This document shows positions 7,863-16,512 of a DNA stretch of 64,000 nucleotides, piece by piece; the stretch's first letter is position 1, and each line of letters begins with the position of its first letter. Source of the stretch: Halorubrum sp. CSM-61 (GTDB lineage Archaea > Halobacteriota > Halobacteria > Halobacteriales > Haloferacaceae); contig NZ_RJJW01000001.1 of the NCBI RefSeq assembly GCF_003781945.1, positions 203,895 through 267,894 of the forward strand. Reading direction: 5' to 3'. The translations under genes and the position numbers were made by a program. Below the pieces are notes generated by a model. That model did not search any database. It was not told where the DNA came from and worked only from the letters and a program-made list of their open reading frames with translations.

Positions 7863-8630
7863 TCATTCGATTCCGGTCTCGTCGACGGGGTCCATCGCCG
7901 CGATCCCGGCTTCGAGCGACGGCAGCTCGGCGCCCTCCGCGAGCAGCGGCTCGACGATCCGCCGGAGGGTCGCCTCCGCGACCGCCCGCGTGTACGCCGG
8001 CTCGGGGCGGTCGGCGGTTTCGGCGGTCCCGGAAGAGTTTTCGCTCGGATCGTGACCGGAACCGTCCGCGTCCGAACCGTCCGCGCCAGAGTCGTCGCCG
8101 TCGGCCGCGCCCCGGCTCAACGTGATCTGTCGCGTCCGCGCCCCGTCGAGGGTCGCGACGAGCAGCGCCGCGGTCTCCTCGACGTCGACGTCGCGGAAGA
8201 CGCCCTCCTCGATCCCCGATTCGAGGATGTCGACGACCGTGCCTCGGAGCAGCCGGTCGCTCCGCGCCAGCTGCTCGCGGATGGGCTCGTTGAACGGTCC
8301 CTGCGTGCGGAGTTCGAGGAGCGCGATGTGGAACGCCTCGCGGTCGGTCGCGTCGGGATCGAAGACGAACCACCCGATGAACCCGGCGAGCCGCTCCGCC
8401 GGTGGTACGTCGGCGTGGGCGGCGACCCGCCGCTCCGAGTCGGTGATGACCCGATCGAGGAAGGTGACGAGTAAGTCCTCCTTCGTGTCGTAGTGGTAGT
8501 GGAGCAGCGATTTGCTCTTCGAGCACTCGTCGGCGATGTCCTGCATCGTCAGGTCGGCGTAGCCGTGGGCGCGGAGAGCGCGGTAGACTCCGTCCATGAT
8601 CTCGTCGGCCGCGCTCGGCTGGTCGCTCAT
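7863..8630 (-). CDS. TetR/AcrR family transcriptional regulator
   Basis: A 255-residue regulator. The N-terminal HTH occupies residues about 8-55, with GYADLTMQDIADECSKSKSLLHYHYDTKEDLL, whose core LLHYHYDTKEDLL is the typical TetR recognition-helix end. The C-terminal ligand domain has an acidic Gly/Asp/Ser insert near residues 185-205 that looks disordered. It is the first gene of an operon with an MFS transporter. An 18-bp palindrome abuts its start codon, which points to autorepression relieved by a transported ligand. Confidence 0.92.
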   Translation of the reverse strand: MSDQPSAADEIMDGVYRALRAHGYADLTMQDIADECSKSKSLLHYHYDTKEDLLVTFLDRVITDSERRVAAHADVPPAERLAGFIGWFVFDPDATDREAFHIALLELRTQGPFNEPIREQLARSDRLLRGTVVDILESGIEEGVFRDVDVEETAALLVATLDGARTRQITLSRGAADGDDSGADGSDADGSGHDPSENSSGTAETADRPEPAYTRAVAEATLRRIVEPLLAEGAELPSLEAGIAAMDPVDETGIE

Positions 8631-8648
8631 TGACTGACCGGTCAGTCA
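8631..8648. promoter_or_regulatory. TetR operator palindrome
   Basis: TGACTGACCGGTCAGTCA is a perfect 18-bp palindrome directly before the TetR ATG. A TATA-like ATTTAC box lies just further upstream (about 8655-8660). The operator therefore covers the probable transcription start, which would give simple steric autorepression. The half-site TGACTGACC is a common style for TetR-family operators. Confidence 0.75.
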
Positions 8649-8764
8649 GCCATCAGTAAATCCCTATCGGTCGGGGAACGATCGGCCGCTACGCCGGACG
8701 GCGCAGCGGCTCAAAGGGGTAGAACAGTCGAAAAGCCGATACACCCTGAACGTCGTCGCCGGAG

Positions 8765-8959
8765 TTACAGGCGGGTGACGTTCGTCGCGCGCGGACCCTT
8801 GTCCGCTTCCTCGATGTCGAACTCGACTTCCTGACCTTCCTCCAGGTCCGGGCCGCCGACGTCCTCCATGTGGAAGAACACGTCCTCGTCCGCGTCGTCA
8901 GTCTCGATGAATCCGTAGCCGCCAGTGTCGTTGAAGAAGTCAACTTCGCCTTTCGCCAT
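8765..8959 (-). CDS. cspA: Cold-shock domain protein CspA
   Basis: A complete 64-residue cold-shock OB fold. RNP1-like GGYGFIETDD and RNP2-like DVFFHMEDV motifs bind single-stranded RNA or DNA; the C-terminus is KGPRATNVTRL. The first residues, MAKGEVDFFNDTGGYGFI, are typical of haloarchaeal CspA. A TTTTATG box sits about 27 bases upstream of the ATG. The protein acts as a nucleic-acid chaperone, and haloarchaea often express it constitutively. Confidence 0.95.
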   Translation of the reverse strand: MAKGEVDFFNDTGGYGFIETDDADEDVFFHMEDVGGPDLEEGQEVEFDIEEADKGPRATNVTRL

Positions 8960-9094
8960 TGCGTCCGTACTGGCGGGAGGAGCACATAAAAGGCTTCCGC
9001 GAGCGAGATGGGTGTGTCACGGGAGACCACACCCGAACGGAACGGGAAATCCGACGGGGTGGATCCCGCCGTGTTAGTAACTACTATACGACCC

Positions 9095-9107
9095 CGGTTC
9101 AGAACCG
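9095..9107. promoter_or_regulatory. Inverted repeat at the sdh operon start
   Basis: CGGTT-CAG-AACCG lies between a CTATAC TATA-like box (around 9084-9089) and the sdhC ATG at 9114. It is placed where a repressor could block initiation of the succinate dehydrogenase operon. This is a short motif and could be chance. Confidence 0.35.
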
Positions 9108-9113
9108 TTAGAT

Positions 9114-9542
9114 ATGAGTCAGTCGTACAATCGAGGCCTCATCGAGGACTTCAGCCGCTGGCGGGAGTTCGAGGCGGGGATGTGGGCCTGGATCTTCCAT
9201 AAGTTCACGGGGTGGGTGCTGATCGGCTACCTGTTCACGCACATCGCCGTGTTGAGTACCGCGATCCCGGCAGCCGACGGCGCGACGATGATGTTCGAGG
9301 GGTCACAGACCGACGTGTTCACGGGGACGATCGTCAGCCTCGAAGGGCTGCTCTTAGTGCGCATCCTGGAGGTCGGCCTGCTCGCGGTCGCCGTCTTCCA
9401 CATGCTCAACGGCACCCGGCTCCTCCTCGTCGACCTCGGGGTCGGGCTGGAGGCACAGGACAAGAGCTTCTACGCGTCGCTAATCCTGACCGGAGCGATC
9501 ACCGTCGCGTCGGTTCCGACCTTCATCGCGGGGGCGTTCTGA
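9114..9542 (+). CDS. sdhC: Succinate dehydrogenase cytochrome b556 subunit
   Basis: A 142-residue membrane anchor with three hydrophobic segments. The SdhC signature is [18 protein letters not shown], and a second conserved motif, [13 protein letters not shown], carries a probable haem-ligand His. With SdhD it anchors the SdhAB catalytic pair to the membrane, binds haem b and passes electrons to the quinone pool. It is the first gene of sdhCDBA; sdhD starts one base after its stop. Its N-terminal [13 protein letters not shown] is typical of haloarchaeal SdhC. Confidence 0.95.
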   Translation: MSQSYNRGLIEDFSRWREFEAGMWAWIFHKFTGWVLIGYLFTHIAVLSTAIPAADGATMMFEGSQTDVFTGTIVSLEGLLLVRILEVGLLAVAVFHMLNGTRLLLVDLGVGLEAQDKSFYASLILTGAITVASVPTFIAGAF

Positions 9543-9543
9543 G

Positions 9544-9918
9544 ATGGCGGAGCGCTACTCCTCGTTCGAGTCAGGCGGTCGGATGTGGCTGCTCCAGCGC
9601 GTCACGGCGGCGTTCCTGCTCGTCGTGTTAGCGTTCCACTTCTTCCTGCTCCACTTCGTCCACCACGCCGACGAGGTCACGCTCGCGGCGAGCTCGGCGC
9701 GGATGGAGCAGCTGAGCTACTACTCGCTGATGGTACTTTTCCTCGTGACCGCGACGTTCCACGGGGTCAACGGCGTGTACAACGCCCTCATCAACCAGGG
9801 GCTGACCGGAACCAAGCGCACGGTCGTCAAGTGGACGCTCGTGGCCGCGAGCGTCGTGCTGCTGTTCCAGGGGATTCGGACGGCGAACGCGTGGGCAGGC
9901 GGCTTCCCGCTTCTCTGA
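9544..9918 (+). CDS. sdhD: Succinate dehydrogenase membrane anchor subunit
   Basis: A 124-residue membrane protein with three hydrophobic segments and the motif WLLQRVTAAFLLVVLAFHF, followed by TATFHGVNGVYNAL, which mirrors the FHMLNG motif of SdhC. It is the second anchor of complex II and contributes to the quinone site. It sits between sdhC (1-base gap) and sdhB (3-base gap), so co-translation is likely. Confidence 0.93.
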   Translation: MAERYSSFESGGRMWLLQRVTAAFLLVVLAFHFFLLHFVHHADEVTLAASSARMEQLSYYSLMVLFLVTATFHGVNGVYNALINQGLTGTKRTVVKWTLVAASVVLLFQGIRTANAWAGGFPLL

Positions 9919-9921
9919 ACT

Positions 9922-10812
9922 ATGAGTACGCAGACACCGACACAGACGGAGGAATCGAGCGAGACCGACGCCGAGACGGACGTGCCCTCGAAGGGCGACG
10001 AGCGTCGAGACGAGAAACGACGGCGCGCCGCGGAGAAGCGCGCGCGCCGACAGGCCGAGGAGGCCGAAAAGGCCGCCGCCGACGAGGAGACGGTCGAGCT
10101 GAAGGTGTTCCGGTACGACCCCGAGGTGGAGGGGAAACAGGAGCCCCGGTTCGACACGTTCCACGTCCCGTTCACGAAGGGGATGACCGTCCTCGACGCG
10201 CTGATGTACTCGCGGGACACGTACGACTCCTCGCTCACGTTCCGCCACTCCTGCCGACAGGCCGTCTGCGGGTCGGACGCGATGTTCGTCAACGGCGGCC
10301 AGAAGCTGGCGTGTAAGACCCAGATCTCGGAGCTCGAAGAGCCGATCCGAGTGGAGCCGCTCCCGCACGCCGAGGTCGAAAAGGACCTCGTCGTCGACTT
10401 GGAGCACTTCTACGACCAGATGGAGGCCGTCGAGCCGTACTTCCAGACGAACGAGTACCCCGACGGCGAGCTGGAAGAGCAGCGCCAGACGCGGGAGAAC
10501 CGCGAGAAGATCAAGATGTCGACGCGGTGTATCTGGTGTAGCGCGTGTATGTCCTCGTGTAACATCGCCGCCGGCGACAACGAGTACCTCGGTCCCGCCG
10601 CGATCAACAAGGCGTACCGGTTCGCCATGGACGAGCGCGAGGGCGAGGACATCAAGCAGAAGCGGCTGGAGATCATCGAACAGGAGCACGGCGTCTGGCG
10701 GTGCCAGACCCAGTTCTCCTGTACCGAGGTGTGCCCGAAGGACATCCCCCTCACCGAGCACATCCAGGAGCTGAAACGCGAGGCCGTCAAGAACAACCTG
10801 AAGTTCTGGTGA
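9922..10812 (+). CDS. sdhB: Succinate dehydrogenase iron-sulfur subunit
   Basis: A 296-residue subunit carrying three FeS clusters. The [2Fe-2S] site uses C111 and C116 (CRQAVCGSD) and C131 (GQKLAC); the fourth position is Asp119, as in the CGSD form known from E. coli SdhB. The [4Fe-4S] and [3Fe-4S] ligands lie in CIWCSACMSSC and CQTQFSCTEVCP. Unusually, about 55 highly charged residues (Glu/Arg/Ala-rich, probably helical) precede the ferredoxin domain. It relays electrons from SdhA to the membrane subunits. Confidence 0.96.
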   Translation: MSTQTPTQTEESSETDAETDVPSKGDERRDEKRRRAAEKRARRQAEEAEKAAADEETVELKVFRYDPEVEGKQEPRFDTFHVPFTKGMTVLDALMYSRDTYDSSLTFRHSCRQAVCGSDAMFVNGGQKLACKTQISELEEPIRVEPLPHAEVEKDLVVDLEHFYDQMEAVEPYFQTNEYPDGELEEQRQTRENREKIKMSTRCIWCSACMSSCNIAAGDNEYLGPAAINKAYRFAMDEREGEDIKQKRLEIIEQEHGVWRCQTQFSCTEVCPKDIPLTEHIQELKREAVKNNLKFW

Positions 10813-10864
10813 GCGCGGTAGACACGCTCAAGGGACTCCGAATCTAACGAGATACCATACAACA

Positions 10865-12694
10865 ATGCACGAACACGACGTTATCGTTGTCGGCGCCGGG
10901 GGGGCTGGACTCCGGGCGGCGATCGCGGCACAGGAAGCGGGGGCCGACGTGGCCATCGTCTCGAAGCTCCACCCGGTCCGCTCGCACACGGGCGCGGCCG
11001 AGGGGGGAATCAACGCGGCGCTGCGCGACGCCGACTCCTGGGAGGACCACGCCTACGACACGATGAAGGGGTCCGACTACCTCGGCGACGCCCCGGCGGT
11101 CGAGGCCCTCTGTCAGGAGAGCCCGGAGGAGGTCATCCAGCTCGAACACTGGGGGATGCCGTTCTCCCGCGAGGAGGACGGCCGCGTCTCCCAGCGGCCG
11201 TTCGGCGGGCTGTCGTTCCCCCGGACCACGTACGCCGGCGCGGAGACCGGCCACCAGATGCTTCACACGATGTACGAGCAGGTGGTCAAACGCGGAATTA
11301 CGGTGTACGACGAGTGGCACGTGATGGAGCTCGCCGTCACCGACGAGGAGGACCCGGCCGACCGGACCTGCCACGGCGTCGTCGCCTACGACATCCAGAG
11401 CGGTGAGGTCAGCGGATTCCGCGCCGAGAACGGCGTCATCCTCGCGACCGGCGGGATGGGGCAGGTGTTCGATCACACCACGAACGCGGTCGCGAACACC
11501 GGCGACGGCGTCGCGATGGCGTACCGCGCGGGCGTCCCGATGGAGGACATGGAGTTCATCCAGTTCCACCCGACGACGCTGCCGTCGACGGGCGTCCTCA
11601 TCTCCGAGGGGGTCCGCGGCGAGGGCGGAATCCTCTACAACGAGGACGGCGAGCGGTTCATGTTCGAGCACGGCTACGCGAACAACGACGGCGAGCTCGC
11701 CTCCCGCGACGTGGTCTCGCGCGCCGAGCTGACCGAGGTCAACGAGGGGCGCGGCATCGAGGACGAGTACGTCCACCTCGACATGCGTCACCTCGGCGAG
11801 GAGCGCATCCTCGACCGGCTTGAGAACATCCTCCACCTCGCGGAGGACTTCGAGGGCGCCGACGGGCTCACGGAGCCGATGCCGGTCAAGCCCGGCCAGC
11901 ACTACGCGATGGGCGGCATCGAGACGAACGAGTTCGGCGAGACCGTCATCGGCGGCCTCTACGCCGCGGGCGAGTGCGCCTGCGCGTCGGTCCACGGCGC
12001 GAACCGCCTCGGCGGCAACGCCTTACCCGAACTCATCGTCTTCGGCAAGCGCGCCGGGCGCCACGCCGCCGGCGAGGAGATGGGCGAGGCCGAGGTCACG
12101 ACCGGCAAGCAGGGCGACTGGGAGCCGGCCGACTACGAGTTCGAGGCGGAGGTCGGCGAAACCGGCGGGCAGGGACCCGCCGCGGCCGACGGCGGCGCGG
12201 TGGCGACCGATCCCGACGGCGTGCTGGAGGCCGAGGTCGAGCGCTCCGAGGCCCGCGTCGAGGAGCTGCTCTCGCGGGAGGGCCGCAACCACGCCGAGAT
12301 CCGCTCGAAGGTCCAAGAGACGATGACCGCCAACGTCAACGTGTTCCGCGAGGAGGGTCGGCTCGAAGAGACGCTCGACGACCTCCACGAGGCCCGAGAG
12401 GCGTACACGGACGTGGCCGTCTCCGATCCGTCCCGGACGTTCAACACCGACCTCATCCACACGATGGAGACCCGGAACATCCTCGACATCGCCGAGGCGC
12501 TCACGGTGGGCGCGCTCGCCCGCGAGGAGTTCCGCGGTGCCCACTGGCGGAAGGAACACCAGGAGCGGAAAGACGAGGACTGGCTGAAACACACGCTCGT
12601 CTCGTGGAACGACGGCGAACCCGAGCTCTGGTACAAGCCTACGATCCTCGAAGGGGAGAGCAAGACGTACGAGCCGAAGAACCGGTCGTACTGA
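10865..12694 (+). CDS. sdhA: Succinate dehydrogenase flavoprotein subunit
   Basis: A 609-residue catalytic subunit that oxidises succinate to fumarate. The dinucleotide-binding motif VVGAGGAGLRAAI is at residues 8-20. The covalent FAD site is RSHTGAAEGGINAAL with His41, and active-site regions include HPTTLPSTGVLISEGVRGEGG and GGNALPELIVFGKRAG. A roughly 35-residue acidic insert, around residues 415-450, is a haloarchaeal feature. It is the last gene of sdhCDBA, 52 bases after sdhB. Confidence 0.97.
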   Translation: MHEHDVIVVGAGGAGLRAAIAAQEAGADVAIVSKLHPVRSHTGAAEGGINAALRDADSWEDHAYDTMKGSDYLGDAPAVEALCQESPEEVIQLEHWGMPFSREEDGRVSQRPFGGLSFPRTTYAGAETGHQMLHTMYEQVVKRGITVYDEWHVMELAVTDEEDPADRTCHGVVAYDIQSGEVSGFRAENGVILATGGMGQVFDHTTNAVANTGDGVAMAYRAGVPMEDMEFIQFHPTTLPSTGVLISEGVRGEGGILYNEDGERFMFEHGYANNDGELASRDVVSRAELTEVNEGRGIEDEYVHLDMRHLGEERILDRLENILHLAEDFEGADGLTEPMPVKPGQHYAMGGIETNEFGETVIGGLYAAGECACASVHGANRLGGNALPELIVFGKRAGRHAAGEEMGEAEVTTGKQGDWEPADYEFEAEVGETGGQGPAAADGGAVATDPDGVLEAEVERSEARVEELLSREGRNHAEIRSKVQETMTANVNVFREEGRLEETLDDLHEAREAYTDVAVSDPSRTFNTDLIHTMETRNILDIAEALTVGALAREEFRGAHWRKEHQERKDEDWLKHTLVSWNDGEPELWYKPTILEGESKTYEPKNRSY

Positions 12695-12710
12695 ACGGGA
12701 GTCCGACACG

Positions 12711-12726
12711 ATCGATCCGGATCGAT
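12711..12726. repeat. Perfect 16-bp palindrome after sdhA
   Basis: ATCGATCCGGATCGAT lies 17 bases after the sdhA stop. It contains overlapping CGAT/GATC words and no following T-run, so it does not look like a standard archaeal terminator. The remaining part of this ~220-base gap shows no other structure apart from the promoter of the next gene. Confidence 0.5.
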
Positions 12727-12878
12727 AACGGTCTCCTATCCGTCGTCGGTCGAAATCGGGCGGCGGTCGCGGGGACCGACGCGATCGGAGCCGGCCATCA
12801 CGATCGGACCCTCGCGCTTTTTCGGCCTGTTCGGCCCGATTCCGGCCCTTTGCGTTGTTTCGACGATCGTTGAATGGG

Positions 12879-12887
12879 GGGTTTATT
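12879..12887 (+). promoter_or_regulatory. TATA-like box for the small HTH gene
   Basis: GTTTATTAT lies about 28-36 bases before ATG 12915, which supports the shorter start for that gene and a leaderless transcript. Confidence 0.5.
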
Positions 12888-12914
12888 ATCGTCGAATTCA
12901 ATGGATCGGACAAG

Positions 12915-13142
12915 ATGTTAGAGACGCAGACCGCACCCACCGCGGCGCCGGCCCTGCCGCCGGAGCTGCAGTCCCCCCGCGCGAAGCTCGTGTACCTGTA
13001 CCTGACGACGAACGGCGACGCCACCGTCTCCGAGATGGGCGACTCGCTCGGGATGAAGAAGCTCTCGCTGTACAGCATCCTGAAGACCCTCCGAAAGGAG
13101 GGCATGGTCGACTGCGACGGCGACACCTACGCGCTGAACTGA
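12915..13142 (+). CDS. Small winged-helix/TrmB-like DNA-binding protein
   Basis: A 75-residue protein that is essentially one winged-helix domain. RAKLVYLYLTTNGDATVSEM is followed by a recognition region, SLGMKKLSLYSILKTLRKEG, and a wing, MVDCDGDTYALN. The TATA-like box at 12879 decides for ATG 12915 over the upstream in-frame start. Stand-alone domains of this size are common haloarchaeal regulators; the target is unknown. It lies between sdhA and a uracil-DNA glycosylase-like gene without clear operon linkage. Confidence 0.8.
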   Translation: MLETQTAPTAAPALPPELQSPRAKLVYLYLTTNGDATVSEMGDSLGMKKLSLYSILKTLRKEGMVDCDGDTYALN

Positions 13143-13227
13143 CGGTACCGTCGTTCGTTCTCCCCGCTTTCGATCCCACCGCACCCGCCAGCGGAGCGTT
13201 TACCAGTCCGCGGGACCCAGTGAGGCC

Positions 13228-13863
13228 GTGGACGCGAACCAGAACGAGCTCCGGAACCCGTTCGGGATGGACACGGACTGCGAGAACTGTCCCGAGCTGT
13301 GCGAGGCCCGCGACCGCGTCGTCCACGGCTACGGCGACGTGGGCGGCGAGTTCCTCGTCGTCGGCACGCGGCCGAGCGCGGGCGCCGAGGCCAACGGGGT
13401 CCCGTTCACCGGCGGAGACGCCGGCGAGCGCGTGCAGTCGATCTTCGCCGACCTCGGGTTCGTCCGGTCGGCGCCGGACGCGACGGAGCCCGACGTACAG
13501 AACGTCTTCTTCACGAACCTGACGCGGTGTCGCCACCCCGAGCGCGAGCCGACCGACCTGGAGATCGAGACCTGCGAGCCGTTCCTCAACGCCGAGATCC
13601 GGATGATCAACCCGCAGATCATCGTCCCCGTCGGCGAGCGACCGCTCCGCGAGCTCGCGATCGAGTACACCACTCGCCGCCCGGACTCCTTCGACGTCGA
13701 CGCCGAGCACGCGACGACGATCCGCGGGCGCGGCTTCGAGCTGGTGCCGATGAAGGAGCCGGAGGAGATGACCGACGCCGAGGCCGACGCGTTCCGAGAG
13801 CACATGCGCGAGAACGTGTTGAGCCGGGACTACCGGCAGACGAAGGGGCGGCAGAGCCGCTGA
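13228..13863 (+). CDS. Divergent uracil-DNA glycosylase family protein (family 4-like)
   Basis: A 211-residue protein starting with GTG. The four FeS-cluster cysteines of family 4 UDGs are visible: C18 and C21 (CENC), C101 and C116 (CRHPEREPTDLEIETC, with the usual 15-residue spacing). The first catalytic motif is changed to VGTRPSAGAEANGVPFTGG, against the usual GEAPGxxED..G.PF.G. The C-terminal HPxxLR-type motif is not found, and LVPMKEPEEM stands in its place. It probably binds DNA through the same fold, but glycosylase activity is uncertain. Confidence 0.75.
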   Translation: MDANQNELRNPFGMDTDCENCPELCEARDRVVHGYGDVGGEFLVVGTRPSAGAEANGVPFTGGDAGERVQSIFADLGFVRSAPDATEPDVQNVFFTNLTRCRHPEREPTDLEIETCEPFLNAEIRMINPQIIVPVGERPLRELAIEYTTRRPDSFDVDAEHATTIRGRGFELVPMKEPEEMTDAEADAFREHMRENVLSRDYRQTKGRQSR

Positions 13864-13894
13864 GGGACGGTCACAGCGGGGACCCGCGGTACTG

Positions 13895-15094
13895 TCACTC
13901 GGCCGCGTCGTCGAGGTTCTCCGCGTCGTCGATCGCGTCGCCGAGGAGGTCGGTCGTCGCGTCCTCGCTGTCCGCGCCGAACGCGCAGTCGATGAGGATG
14001 TGTCCCCCGAGCGTCGACGGAGAGATGACCTGGTCCGCTCCGGCGCGCCGAAGTTTGTTGACGTTCTCGCGTTGAGTCGCCGCCGCGACGATCCGCACGT
14101 CGGGGTTGAGCTGGCGAGCGGTGAGGATCGAGAGCGCGTCGCGCGCGTCGTCCTCGGTGGCGACGACCACCGCGCGGGCCTCCTCGATGTGGGCGTGTTC
14201 GAGGGGCTCGACGTCGCTTGGATCGGCGGTGAGCACGGGAACTCCCCGATCGTCGAGTCTGCGCGACGCGGCCTCGTCGCTCGTGACGACGGCGAACATG
14301 ACGCCGTCCCGTTCGTTCAGTTCTTCGAGGATCGGTTCGGTCAGGTCCCCGTAGCCGAGGACGAGGACGTGGTCGTCGAGGAGGTCGATCTGTTTGTCGG
14401 TCATTTTTCCGAGCGCCTTGGAGAGCTGCGCCTCGATGGCGGGCGTGAGGAGGACCCCGAGCGCCACCGCGAACGCGGCGACGTTCATCACGAGCGAGGA
14501 GAGCACGAACAGCTGCGCGATGTCGGCGGCCGCGCCGGTCTCCGGGGTCACGTCTCCGTAGCCGACCGTGGAGGCGGTGACGACGGTGAAGTAGAACGCG
14601 TCGACGATGGTCTCGACCCCGTTGAACTGGTCGCGGAGCGCGTACGTGCCGACCGTCCCGTACGAGATGGCGGTGACGAGCGCCGCGCCCGCGGCGAGCT
14701 GGGTCGGCGAGGGAGAGAAGGTCCTGTCGAACCGCCCGCGGTTGTAGACGAGCGCCGGCATCGACAGGACGGACAGCGCCACGAGGGGGAACGACAGCAC
14801 CGACGCCTGCATCAGCCCCTGAAGGGCGGTCAGGGGGAGCAAAACGGCCGTGGAGTACCAGCCGACGCGGTAGCCGTTCTTCAGCGCGAACCCGCTTCCC
14901 AGCATCGAGAAGCCGGTGATCGTCCCCGTGAACCCGACCGTCTGCCGGACGACGTCGGGGACGTAGGGAGTGAGGGGTCCGGCGACGCCGACCCCGCCGA
15001 TCTGTGCGAGCCCGGCGAGGATCGACAGGATCGCGACCGCGAACGTCAGGGCGATGGACGCCCGGACGGTCACCCAATCGCGGGTCAGCTCCAT
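13895..15094 (-). CDS. Potassium channel with RCK (TrkA-N) domain
   Basis: A 399-residue membrane protein. The first ~130 residues hold several extra hydrophobic segments. The pore helix and selectivity filter follow as FYFTVVTASTVGYGDVTPETG, around residues 170-190, and then the inner helix. The cytosolic RCK domain starts near residue 240 with the Rossmann-like VLVLGYGDLTEPILEEL and ends near SPSTLGGHILIDCAFG. RCK domains bind NAD(H) or nucleotides and gate K+ flow. It diverges from the TrkA-C gene pair at 15226, so the three genes may serve one potassium-handling function. Confidence 0.9.
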   Translation of the reverse strand: MELTRDWVTVRASIALTFAVAILSILAGLAQIGGVGVAGPLTPYVPDVVRQTVGFTGTITGFSMLGSGFALKNGYRVGWYSTAVLLPLTALQGLMQASVLSFPLVALSVLSMPALVYNRGRFDRTFSPSPTQLAAGAALVTAISYGTVGTYALRDQFNGVETIVDAFYFTVVTASTVGYGDVTPETGAAADIAQLFVLSSLVMNVAAFAVALGVLLTPAIEAQLSKALGKMTDKQIDLLDDHVLVLGYGDLTEPILEELNERDGVMFAVVTSDEAASRRLDDRGVPVLTADPSDVEPLEHAHIEEARAVVVATEDDARDALSILTARQLNPDVRIVAAATQRENVNKLRRAGADQVISPSTLGGHILIDCAFGADSEDATTDLLGDAIDDAENLDDAAE

Positions 15095-15225
15095 GGGAAC
15101 TCGTCGCCGACGGCGGACTTAAACCCCGCGAGCGAGGTCGACGGCCCCTCCGAGGGAGTCGGCGGGCGGTCCGTGACATCCCCGACGCCGACACACGTTT
15201 AACCCCGCCGTCGGTTGAGGGGCGT

Positions 15226-16512
15226 ATGTCACTGCCCGTCGAGATCCTCTTCGGGATCTACCTCGGCGTCATCACCGGGATCGTCCCCGCGCTGGTGGCC
15301 GGGGTCCTCGGGTTCGTCTTCAAGTACGTCACCGACGTGACGATCCCCGGGCTCGGGGTGGTCGTGCTGTCGCTCGCGATCGCCGGCGTCAACGGCGGAC
15401 TGCTCGCGCTCAACGACGAGACGATCCGGTCGTCGGAGCGCGCGCCGGCGATCCTCACGGCGATAATCGTGGTGTTGATGCTCTCGCTGTACGCCCACGC
15501 GCAGGGCGACCGGCTCGGCGCCAGCGTCCCGAAGCGGATCTCGCTCAGACAGCTCCGGGACCGGACCCTCTCGACGGACGTGATCGAGCTCGTCGGCGGT
15601 CGCGGGCGGGTCTCCGTCGAGGTGAGCGGCGAGGTGGGAGACATGGAGGGGTACCCGCCGCTGCCGGCCGAGACGCGCCGGGCGATCCTCGACGGCGACT
15701 GGACGTTCCCGGCGGACCTCCCGCTCGCGGAGCTGGAAGAGCGGTTCGCGGAGCGGCTCCAGACCGAACTCGATCTGGCCGACGTCGCGGTCCGGATCGA
15801 CGAGCAGGCGAAGGCGACGGTGGCGGCCGCACCGCCGACCGGAGCGCTCTCGAAGCGGGTCCCGGCCGGGAAGCGCGCGGTGTCCGTCTCGGCGCTCGTG
15901 CCGACCGGCGTCGCTCGCGGCGACGTGGTTCGAGTGATCACCCCGGACCGCTCCGTCGAGGGGGCAGTGCTCGCCGCGCGCTCGAGCGGGAAGCCGGAAC
16001 CGGGGGCCGCCGCGGCGCCCGCCCCCGCCGCCTCCGCCGGCGGCGACGACCCGGAACGGGAGGACGCGCGGGCCGACGGAGACGCTCGAACCGACGGCGG
16101 GGCGGAGGCCGTCGCCTCCCCGCCGGCGGCGACCGCGCCCACGACGACCGGCGGCGAGGGGCGGGTGACCGTCGCCGTCGACCGGTCCGAGGCGACGGGG
16201 CTCCTGCGCGCCGACCGGGGGCGGGTGCTGGTGCTGTCGCGGGGCACCCGCCGCGAGTACGAGCTCACGGCGCTGTTGCGTCGGACCGGCAAGCGGTTCC
16301 GGAAGGTCTCCGTGATCGCCGGCGGGCCGCTGGACGGGCACACCATCGGCGAGGCCGAGATCCGCGAGGCGTACGACGTGGCCGTGCTCGCGGCGCGCCA
16401 CGAGACGTGGACGATCGCGCCGAGCGGGTCGCAGTCGCTGTCGGCGGGCGACGAGCTGTTCGTCGTCGGGAGCCGCGACGCAATAAACCGGTTCGCGGAG
16501 GTGGCCGCGTGA
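15226..16512 (+). CDS. Membrane protein with TrkA-C domain, first of a pair
   Basis: A 428-residue protein. Two or three N-terminal membrane segments occupy residues 1-90 (ILFGIYLGVITGIVPALVAG, VVVLSLAIAGVNGGLLAL, ILTAIIVVLMLSLYAHA). Cytosolic regions follow, including a low-complexity Ala/Pro/Asp linker around residues 260-310. The C-terminal TrkA-C/RCK_C-type domain is seen as VSVIAGGPLDGHTIGEAEIREAYDVAVLA and DELFVVGSRDAINRF. A GTTTAACC box about 27 bases upstream supports the start. It overlaps the next gene by GTGA. It is likely a ligand-sensing regulator of K+ transport. Confidence 0.78.
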   Translation: MSLPVEILFGIYLGVITGIVPALVAGVLGFVFKYVTDVTIPGLGVVVLSLAIAGVNGGLLALNDETIRSSERAPAILTAIIVVLMLSLYAHAQGDRLGASVPKRISLRQLRDRTLSTDVIELVGGRGRVSVEVSGEVGDMEGYPPLPAETRRAILDGDWTFPADLPLAELEERFAERLQTELDLADVAVRIDEQAKATVAAAPPTGALSKRVPAGKRAVSVSALVPTGVARGDVVRVITPDRSVEGAVLAARSSGKPEPGAAAAPAPAASAGGDDPEREDARADGDARTDGGAEAVASPPAATAPTTTGGEGRVTVAVDRSEATGLLRADRGRVLVLSRGTRREYELTALLRRTGKRFRKVSVIAGGPLDGHTIGEAEIREAYDVAVLAARHETWTIAPSGSQSLSAGDELFVVGSRDAINRFAEVAA

